The notes beneath the pieces were generated by a model. The model was not told the DNA's origin and made no database searches. It worked only from the letters and a program-made list of their open reading frames with translations. Both the position numbers and the translations under genes were made by a program. Shown here one piece after another: positions 10,001-17,451 of a DNA stretch of 30,609 nucleotides; the first letter of the stretch is position 1, and each line of letters begins with the position of its first letter. The stretch comes from Pelagophyceae sp. CCMP2097 (lineage: Eukaryota > Sar > Pelagophyceae), in the NCBI GenBank assembly GCA_026770575.1, contig MU657183.1, forward strand, positions 351,410 through 382,018. The letters run 5' to 3'.

Positions 10001-13000
10001 TGGCGGTGTCGCCGGAAACGGCGCGGACCGACGGCGGCGTTTCCCTGGTTTTAAGCGGCACGAACCTCGGCGTCGGCTCGAATTACGAGGTGTCTCTTCA
10101 GAGCACCACCATTGTCGTCAACCTGAATGTGACGGCCTATTCCGCGTCTGCCATTTCGGTCTTGTCTCCCTCGGGATCCGCAAACGGTCCTTTAAGGTTC
10201 TCGCTGACTGTGTGCGCCGATTCTGCCGTCAGATCAACCTGCTTAGACTCCGACGGAAACGTCTTCTTCCACTTTTCACTGCCGGTCATCTACTACGTCG
10301 CCAGCGACGAGGCTGGCGTTTTATCGGCGCGCTTCGACTCTGAATACTATGACGAGGCTTTAGAAGCCACAAGAACTGTTAAGGCCAGTTGCGACCGCTT
10401 CGCCTCCTGTAGCGGCGGCGGCTGCGGCCTCGGCACGCAAGGCGGCTACGAAGTCGCCCTCGTCGGCGCCAACTTCGGCGCCGAACCGCCGCGCGTGGAA
10501 TTAGACGGCGTAGACCAGAAAGCGTATAGCGTCGCAGACAGATCTACGCACTCCTACGTCCGCTTCACCGTCCCCAAAGGCTTCGGTTCTCTCGAGATCA
10601 CGGTATCAGTCGGCGCTGCGACTTGTTCGATACGCTTCCAGTACGACGCGCCGTGTGTGACGCGCGCCGAGCCGAACAATTTCGACGCGCGGGGCGAGAT
10701 CATCCAACTCCACGGCCTCAACTTCGGCGACGCCGCCCCCGCAAGCGTCTGGGTCGGCGGCGAGCCCTGCGTGGCCGTCGGCGCTCAGATTTGGACGCTC
10801 CGAAACGGCGAGCCGGTGCTCTTCTGCAGGACTGGGTCGATCACCGTCGGGCCAAAGTCGCTTGTTGTAAACGTCGCCAACCAAACCGCCTCGTACGCAA
10901 AAGGCTCCGCCGGCTTCCCGATGCTGACCGCGGCCTGCGGTGTGGGCTCGTATGGCCAAAGAGCTTGGACGCCTTTTCTCGACGAAAGCGGCTGCGACGA
11001 ATGCACCGCGGCCGAAGAAGCCTGCACCTGGAACGGAACCGCATACGGCCCCGGCGGCATCGACTGCGTCAATCAGCGGCCCTGCGTCCTATCGGACGTG
11101 GTCGTCGACGGCGTTTCTGCAAAGGTGCACTGCGTGGCCATCACACGCATCGACGAGAAATGCTTACCTTGCCCGCTCGGGTCCACCTGCGCCGACCCGG
11201 CGAATACGGTGTACACAATCGAGCCGGTCTCCAACCGCGGCTTCTTCCGGGTGGAAGGCTCGTGCCCGGTTGGCCGGGAAGAGTTTTGCTATAATTTTGA
11301 ACCCTGCAGCCCGACCGAGGCCTGCGCCGGCGGCAACGTCTGCGGCAAAGGCTACACGGGCGCCAAGTGCGCGATGTGCTGCGACGCGGGCCAGGCGAAA
11401 GACGGCCTCAATGGCGCGTGCGGATCGACTCTTTACCACCGCTCGGCAAAGGCGTGCGTAGAGTGCCCTCAAAACCTCGGCCTCCTCGCCGGTCTCTTCT
11501 GCGTTGCAGTGGTCCTGGCTTTGATGGGGGCGTGGTGGGCGAAAAGGAGAAGGGTCGACGTCTCGGTGATTGCGATCGGCATCGACTTCGCCCAGGTGAG
11601 TCTCCCTGGGAAACGCCACGGAACCCCAAAACGTCACAGGGGCATCACAGAGGCGCCGGGAGGGTCCTCCGCGAGAGGCCGTGCATCACAGAGGCGCCGG
11701 GGGGGTCCTCCGCGCAAGGCAGAGCGTCCTGCGCAAGGAAGTCTCCTATTAGGTCCTTTCCGTGTTTGCGGCCTCGGGCGTCCAATGGCCCGCCGTCGCC
11801 CGAGGCGCGTTTAGAGTCTTGTCGCTGGCCAACTTCAAGTTCCTCGACGTCTTCCCGCCCGAGTGTCTGCAGAAGGTGTCGTATCGTACCAAGTGGCTCT
11901 CCGTGCAGTTTGCGCCGTTGGTCTTCGCCGCGTGCTGCTACGTCGTCTACTCGGTTTTCGCGGTATATACTTTGTGGAAATTCAAGCGCGACGCGAAGAG
12001 GCAGCGCAGGCGCCTCTCCCGGCTGTGTGACGTGTTGAACTCTGCGCTTTTATACGGCTTTTACTTCGTTTACCTGGTCATGTGCCAAAACACCCTCGAC
12101 GTCCTCAATTGCGCACCGCAGCGAAGTTCAGATGGCACAAAGTCTCAAGAAGAGTATCTCGCTTCGGATCCTTCACAAGTCTGCTGGAGAAGCGGGTCGA
12201 CGCAGTCGAAGCTGGCGCCCGTGGCCTTGGCCTTCGTCTTCATCTACATTCTCGGCTACCCTTTACTCCTCGTCATGCTCCTCGCCTCTACAAAGAGGCG
12301 CGGTTTAATTTTCGACGACCAACTTTTGCGGTTGCAAGGCAAAGGCGGCAACGCCGAAGGGCTGACGAACCGGCTGGAAGCCGTCTCGGCCGTCCGAACG
12401 AAGCTCGGTCTGCTGTACTTTCGCTTCGAGCCGCACCTTCCTTTTTGGATCATTGTGGTGGTGTTGAGGAAGGCCGCTTTCGCCGTCACCGCACTCCATT
12501 TTCAAGACGCCCCTGCTTTTCAGCTCGCCTGCCTCCTGCTCATCCTCTTCGCCTCTGCAGTCTTACAGCTGCGACACCGGCCTTATGCATCGCCCCGGAA
12601 TGCGGCTCGAACTCTATCCAAGCACGCGGTCCGCGTCACGCGTTTGAATGAAGAGGCTAGCTGCTGCGACGAGGCGAAAGACGAGGCCTTTGCCCGGGCC
12701 CGGCACAAGGTCGTACGCTTCGGCGAATCACAGGGCCGCACTTTTGAAGCCACCCGGTGCCTCTACGAGTACAACACCGTCGAGGGCACTTTGCTGGCCT
12801 GCGCCGTGCTGCTCTGTCTCTTTGGCGTCATGCTGGGGTCGGACTACCTCGCCCAGGGCCAGCACTCCAAGCTTCGACACGCCATCGTCGGCTGCACCGT
12901 GGCCACGATTGCCTTTGCGTTGGCGTACTTTGCGCTGGTGGTCTGGCACGAAGTCGTTTCGTTTCTACTGCCGCAATGCTCGCCGGCGCGCCTCTTCGGC

Positions 13001-13432
13001 TCCAATGGCGTTGTCAACGTCCGCCGCGAGTCGGCGATCAACGAGGCCGGACTCAAGTACGCCGACCCGCACTTTTCCGAATCGGAAAACTCGGCCGCGA
13101 AGCAGGCCGAGCTGCGCAAGTTGGTATCGGCCCTGCGCTTGGACAATTCCCGCCTCCGGCAAGCCTTCCAAGCCGGCGGCAGACGTTTCCAAAACGAGGA
13201 CCCGCCGGCCGCGCAGTACGACGCCGCGAGCGACGCCGAAAGCGACTTGAGCGCCGACGACGTCGCCGACGACGTTGTTGCCGAGGTGCCGGACCACGAG
13301 CGCAAAAACGCCGAGCCGCTCTACCTCCGCCGCCAGCACCCGCCGCGCCCACCCGGCACGCCGCCCAAACCGCCCGGCACGCCGCCCAAACCACCGCCGC
13401 CGCGGACCCCCAGGTACCCCGATGACACGTAG
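4049..13432 (+). CDS. Giant Cys-rich/cadherin/IPT-TIG multipass membrane receptor
   Basis: Six exons: 4049-5307, 5351-7847, 8002-8303, 8348-9193, 9423-11595, 11753-13432. They sum to 8,757 nt, in phase throughout, about 2,918 residues. Domain order: residues ~95-610, GCC2/GCC3 (ephrin-receptor-like) repeats of the type C-x2-C-x-x-G-T-x-S; ~615-715, a cadherin-like repeat with LDYE and a DVND end; ~720-2137, about 14 IPT/TIG repeats (GGxxVxxxGxNFG cores); ~2140-2319, a second Cys-rich stretch. Then come about 8 membrane segments (first at ~2320-2341, last at ~2737-2765), a short coiled coil at ~2803-2830 and a proline-rich tail with GTPPKPP repeats. The Cys/TIG part should face outside or the lumen. 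Adhesion, sensing or a channel-linked receptor is inferred from architecture. The start is unresolved: 4049 is a GTG with no in-frame ATG before it, no signal peptide is visible, and a 5' exon is probably missing. Residues ~30-50 carry a degenerate EF-hand-like loop (DADGADGALNAED). Confidence 0.8.
5308..5350 (+). other. 43-bp intron 1 of the receptor gene
   Basis: Begins GTGAGT and ends GCTAG. The upstream frame stops at 5309-5311. Joining restores a serine codon across the junction and continues the Cys-rich repeat as CAAGS-YSAAGAKGC. Confidence 0.85.
7848..8001 (+). other. 154-bp intron 2 of the receptor gene
   Basis: GTGCGT...TTCAG, phase 0. Splicing joins TGADH to VWKLAIDGQ and completes a TIG repeat whose end matches its neighbours (T-G-x-G-H-x-x-x-x-x-x-G-x-x-S). 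Near the donor a TGCGTCCCCATA segment is present twice. Confidence 0.8.
8304..8347 (+). other. 44-bp intron 3 of the receptor gene
   Basis: GTGAGT...ATTAG. It splits an Ala codon (GC|G) and restores DGQA-SDVGGSLSYRLPEI, the end of a TIG repeat. Confidence 0.85.
9194..9422 (+). other. 229-bp intron 4 with weak donor and internal tandem repeat
   Basis: Chosen because it alone restores a TIG end (QVPA-SGRGQQIWVYCQGRAS) parallel to the next repeat (NVPAGQGNGLDLQVVVSGQAS, 9670s-9720s) in the correct phase. The donor reads GTCGCA, which is weak; the acceptor is CTCTAG. The intron contains three copies of a 22-24 bp unit (9215-9283). Precise borders are less certain than for the other introns. Confidence 0.55.
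9215..9283 (+). repeat. Three-copy 22-24 bp tandem repeat inside intron 4
   Basis: Units at 9215-9237, 9238-9259 and 9260-9283 share the pattern GAAATTT(-)AGAAAGTTTCGGG, differing by one- or two-base indels. It starts just past the last coding-looking bases of exon 4, so the intron may have grown by tandem duplication. Confidence 0.9.
11596..11752 (+). other. 157-bp intron 5 of the receptor gene with 41-bp tandem pair
   Basis: GTGAGT...ATTAG, phase 0, joining IDFAQ to VLSVFAASG within the membrane region. A 41-bp unit starting CATCACAGAGGCGCCGGG is duplicated at 11643-11683 and 11684-11724 with few differences. The frame read through the intron is Arg/Gly-rich and stops at 11814. Confidence 0.85.
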
Positions 13433-14209
13433 TCACAGCGTCGCGGCGAGCCCTCTATATATACACCACCGTACCCTCCGTCCGGGTTGCGCTTGAGCTG
13501 CGGCGAGGTAGCGTGGCCCGCAACTCGCCGATCGACTGCCTGCCTGCCTCGGATCAGTGGTCAGGGTCCAAGTAGCCTAGTCTGCGTCTGGATGGTCATA
13601 CAATTGTATTCCGGAACACGGAGCGCGCGTGGCCCAAATTCAAATCCGATGCGTGCGTTAAGGCGGACGAGGCTGGCCTCGACGTCGCCATACCCCGCGG
13701 GATGGAGGCAGTCCGACTTGGTGAAGAAGAAACAAATCAGTTTGCTTGCTTAATATCCACCCTGCCCGGGCCAGTGGGTGCCAGTGGGGTTTGAACAAAC
13801 GACTAATTGGCTGCTCGATTTTGCCGAAACTTGCCGAACCTTCCGAAAGGAAGCCGCGATGGCGCTCGCCCGCGCGGGGGGCTTACGTCGCATCGCGGGA
13901 GCGAAATGGGGGCTGCCGAGGGCCCGAGGTGGCCCTTTTCGACTGCTGTCGTCGGACCTTGGCGTCCTGCACCAGAATTGCATCGATTTGCCGGCTCGGG
14001 CCCTGCTGGCGTCGCCGCCGGACCGCTACGCGATCCTGCGCCTGACGTGCATCGACTTAACGCCGACACTCTCCTCGGCGCGGTCGCCCACGCCGACCCC
14101 GCGAGCCACGCGGCAACCCGGCGCCCCTGGCCTTTTTTAGGAACGAGCGGCCTCGCCGAGCGGCGCGGCGCGGTGTCCGCCGACGACGGAACGCGAGGCT
14201 GTGCTCGAC
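13433..14209. other. Intergenic stretch, receptor to helicase fragment
   Basis: No supported gene. A TATATATA run lies at about 13456-13463 and could be a promoter or part of the receptor's 3' region. ATACAATTGTAT at about 13600 is a perfect 12-bp palindrome. Positions 13743-13763 match 19639-19659 in 20 of 21 bases. A frame at 13778-14140 gives 120 codons with no recognised domain. Confidence 0.45.
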
Positions 14210-15437
14210 GGTTTCAGATCTCCGAGCTCTCGCTGGTGACGAACGCGAGGCTCCTCTCCGAGCCTGAGGGCGTCCCCAACTTTGCCCCCGACGAGGCCGA
14301 CTACGCCTTCGCGGTCAAGCTCCTTATCTGTAACGTGAGCGAGGCGTACGCGGCGCTCTGCGCGTGCAAACCCGGCCTGCGCGTCCTGCTCGACGACAAC
14401 GTGATATCGCGCGCCGACGCCGAGGTGGCGCTAGCGACGCTGGACGCGTGCGAGCGGTACGGCCTGAAGGCGGTCTCGTTCCACACCACGAACGATGAGG
14501 CGACCCGATTCCAGGTGCACGCCGACCTCGTCTTCGAAGCATTTCGGCCGCACGTGGCGCGTGTGTCCGGTCGGATGCGCTCGACCGGTTCCGGAGCTTC
14601 GAGTTCTCGCTGGTGACGAACGCGAGGCTCCTCTCCGAGGGCGTCGATATCCCCGACGTCGACCTCGTCGTGCTCGCGACACGGAGGCGGTCGCATTTCG
14701 ACATCCTCCAAATGTTGGTCCGCGCCGCGCGCACCAGCCCCGGCAAAGAGGTCGGCTTTGTGCTGCTCCCGGCGCGAAGTCTTAACGGCGCCCTCGAAGA
14801 GAGTGACTACGCCTTCGCCGGCAACGTCCTGCGGACGTTCCTCGAGGAAGACGAGCAGCTGCAGCAGCGACTCCGGGCCGAGGCCGTGGCGGCGGGCCGA
14901 GAAGGTCGGGATCCCGATGTGGCTCGGGTGTTTGAAGACCGCGTCGAGTTTGTCGGCTTTATCGACGCTGTCTCGCTCATGCGCGCTCTGTCGACCGAGA
15001 TATTCGACGAACCGTGGGACGTGTACTACGGCCGCCTGACGGCGTTTAAGGCGGAGCACGGCGACTGTCGCGTGCCTCTATTGGTTGTGACGGCCGACGG
15101 GAACAAGCTCGGGTCGTGGGTGTCAAGGCAACGGCAAATGAGCAAGGGCGACGATGGTGGTTTGAGCAAGGAGCGGACTACACGGCTCGAAGAGCTCGAC
15201 TTTGTTTGGAATTCACTGGACGCCGCGTGGGACGAGGGCTACAAGCGGCTTAAGGCTTTCCAGGCGGAGCACGGCGACTGCCTCGTGCCTTCTAGGGTTG
15301 TGGCAACCGACGGGCAACACCTCGGGTCGTGGGTGGACATACAGGGGCAAAAGCGCAAGGGCAAGCGAGGTGAGTTGACGGAGGAGCATTTAGCACGGCT
15401 CGAGGCGCTCGGCTTCGTATGGGACGCAACGCGATAG
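14210..15437 (+). pseudogene. Truncated SF2 helicase fragment with two HA repeats
   Basis: The C-terminal RecA-like lobe of a superfamily-2 helicase can be followed from about 14280 (EADYAFAVKLL, AALCACKPGLRVLL, ERYGLKAVSFHTTNDEATRF, VARVSG). A one-base frame change at about 14565-14580 follows. It then continues as SDALDRFRSFEFSLVTNARLLSEGVDIPDVDLVVL (motif V) and DILQMLVRAAR (motif VI). Two Helicase-Associated repeats follow, each with W-x3-Y-x2-L-x2-F-x3-HGDC-x-VP, ending LGFVWDATR and a stop. The ATPase lobe (Walker A and DExH) is absent upstream. A second partial copy of the motif V segment (SELSLVTNARLLSE) sits at about 14221-14262, before the lobe starts. Motif VI has Val where Gly is usual (Q-x-x-G-R-x-x-R). 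Truncation, frameshift and internal duplication together suggest a dead copy. The last 274 codons (from 14613) remain open and might still be expressed. Confidence 0.75.
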
Positions 15438-16222
15438 CACGACGGCCCGAACGGCGCTCGGAAGCCGGCACACTCCGCCAGAAATCTCCTAAGCAAGAAC
15501 CTTTGTGTGATTTATCTTTCGAGAGGGGCCGGCGATGGCTCCCAGTCGCGTTGTGATGCGCGGCGAGGCGCATCGTGTGCTGCTCGACACTCGGCCAGTG
15601 CGTGGCTTTCGTTCCGAGGGCGGTTCCCCGGGTGCCCCTCTGCGGAAACGATCTCTGGGACCTCAAAGCCCGCAGCGGCCCTGCTCGAGGGTCCGCCACT
15701 CGCGGGGCGTATGGGCTCTCATGGACGACCGTCGCGATCCCGTCGGCTGCAGACCACGCCGATGCGCCGGCCGATGGCTTCGAGTGGCCGGGGCCAAGGG
15801 ACTTTTGTGTAAAGGGAAGCTCCACTTTCAGTGCGGCAGACCACGTGGTGGCCGGCGGCGCGAAGCCGCGCCTTGCGAGCCTGTGGGGCCTTTCCCGTCG
15901 AGCCAGCTTTCGCGCGGACACTACCGCGTCCGCCGCAGAGTTTTTCGGCGGACGGTTCCAGAAACTTTCACAGGTTCACCGTTGCGAGGTCCCTAGGATT
16001 CCTATAGCTGTAATTGCGGAGATACCTTTTCCGCCAAGGAACTCTAACCCTGGGAATTCCTAGTAAGGTTACTGGAGCGCCGAGCTCCCGCGCTCTCCCC
16101 GCGCCTCCCGAGCCGCACCGCCGCGCGCCGCCGCCGAGTGCCTCTGAGACAGCGGTCCGTCGGACCACTCTTGAGGCAGAGGCGCCGTCTTGCATTTGGG
16201 CGTCGCCGTTGATAGTCCGACG
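15438..16222. other. Intergenic stretch upstream of the FG-nucleoporin-like gene
   Basis: Frames of 150-210 codons are open on both strands (15292-15921 minus; 15535-15996 and 15575-16063 plus), but none shows a domain. Overlapping opposed open frames are normal in GC-rich sequence. Near the right end, 16082-16137 is a copy of 17388-17440. GGAATTCC at about 16054 is palindromic. Confidence 0.4.
16082..16137 (+). repeat. ~55-bp duplication, left copy
   Basis: AGCTCCCGCGCTCTCCCC and the following GAGCCGCACCGCCGCGCGCC blocks recur at 17388-17440, on the other side of the N gap, with one or two small differences. A TTCCTAG precedes both copies (at different distances). The left copy lies about 86 bp before the ATG at 16223. 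Confidence 0.8.
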
Positions 16223-17380
16223 ATGTTTGGGGACCCGGCGACGTCGTCCTTCGGTGCCGCGGGTGGCGGCGGCGCGCGAGCCGCGTCCGGCAACGGCAGC
16301 CGGCGATGAGACCCTTGCGCACGCGACCCCGCCGTTATTGACGCATCGCAGGCCTCTTCGGCGCCCCGGCGCCCGCGGCCGGCGGGCTCTTCGGCGCCGC
16401 GCCTGCCGGCGGCGGCCTNNNNNNNNNNNNNNNNNNNNNNNNNNNNNNNNNNNNNNNNNNNNNNNNNNNNNNNNNNNNNNNNNNNNNNNNNNNNNNNNNN
16501 NNNNNNNNNNNNNNNNNNNNNNNNNNNNNNNNNNNNNNNNNNNNNNNNNNNNNNNNNNNNNNNNNNNNNNNNNNNNNNNNNNNNNNNNNNNNNNNNNNNN
16601 NNNNNNNNNNNNNNNNNNNNNNNNNNNNNNNNNNNNNNNNNNNNNNNNNNNNNNNNNNNNNNNNNNNNNNNNNNNNNNNNNNNNNNNNNNNNNNNNNNNN
16701 NNNNNNNNNNNNNNNNNNNNNNNNNNNNNNNNNNNNNNNNNNNNNNNNNNNNNNNNNNNNNNNNNNNNNNNNNNNNNNNNNNNNNNNNNNNNNNNNNNNN
16801 NNNNNNNNNNNNNNNNNNNNNNNNNNNNNNNNNNNNNNNNNNNNNNNNNNNNNNNNNNNNNNNNNNNNNNNNNNNNNNNNNNNNNNNNNNNNNNNNNNNN
16901 NNNNNNNNNNNNNNNNNNNNNNNNNNNNNNNNNNNNNNNNNNNNNNNNNNNNNNNNNNNNNNNNNNNNNNNNNNNNNNNNNNNNNNNNNNNNNNNNNNNN
17001 NNNNNNNNNNNNNNNNNNNNNNNNNNNNNNNNNNNNNNNNNNNNNNNNNNNNNNNNNNNNNNNNNNNNNNNNNNNNNNNNNNNNNNNNNNNNNNNNNNNN
17101 NNNNNNNNNNNNNNNNNNNNNNNNNNNNNNNNNNNNNNNNNNNNNNNNNNNNNNNNNNNNNNNNNNNNNNNNNNNNNNNNNNNNNNNNNNNNNNNNNNNN
17201 NNNNNNNNGCGACGCCGACGCCGCAGCAGATGCAGCAGATGCAGCAGATGCAGCAGATGCAGTCTTTGGTCCGCGAGACGACGACGTACGACGAGCTGCC
17301 AGCCCAAGGCCTCATCACAAAGGCCACCGTCGACGCGATGCAGCAGCGCCTCGCGCAGCAGCGCAGGCTACTTGACGAGT
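16223..17380 (+). CDS. FG/GLFG-repeat nucleoporin-like gene, broken by N gap
   Basis: ATG at 16223 opens MFGDPATSSFGAAG. A proposed 89-bp intron (16263-16351, GTGGCG...CGCAG) joins this to LFGAPAPAAGGLFGAAPAGGGL, which runs into 790 Ns. Spaced FG and GLFG units in Ala/Gly/Pro-rich sequence are typical of nucleoporins. After the gap, (QQM)n is followed by RETTTYDELPAQ and a helical Gln-rich segment, reminiscent of the FG-to-coiled-coil junction of the Nup58/Nup54/Nup62 group; this last assignment is weak. The frames on both sides of the gap agree if the 790 Ns are the true length. The 3' end is not defined: the frame continues open into the VWA gene, and the coiled coil is too short for the group. 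Predicted role: nuclear pore central channel. Confidence 0.55.
16419..17208. other. Assembly gap (790 Ns)
   Basis: Undetermined bases. The gap falls inside a run of GLFG-type repeat coding sequence, which probably collapsed or failed to assemble. Confidence 1.
17224..17262 (+). repeat. (CAGCAGATG)4 nonanucleotide repeat
   Basis: Four exact 9-bp units plus a trailing CAG encode Gln-Gln-Met repeats in the frame that opens directly after the N gap. Confidence 0.95.
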
Positions 17381-17387
17381 TCCTAGC

Positions 17388-17440
17388 TCCCGCGCTCTCC
17401 CCGCGCCGCCGAGCCGCACCGCCGCGCGCCGCCGCCGAAC
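17388..17440 (+). repeat. ~55-bp duplication, right copy
   Basis: Matches 16082-16137 (see that entry). Here it lies about 12 bp before the ATG at 17452 proposed as the start of the VWA protein. It is also readable as an Arg/Pro/Ala-rich linker in frame with the nucleoporin-like segment. Confidence 0.8.
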
Positions 17441-17451
17441 GAGCGTCGAGC

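Noticed and set aside
15292..15921. Minus-strand frame of 209 codons
   Set aside because: Composition typical of antisense GC-rich sequence, no domain, and overlapped by equally long plus-strand frames.
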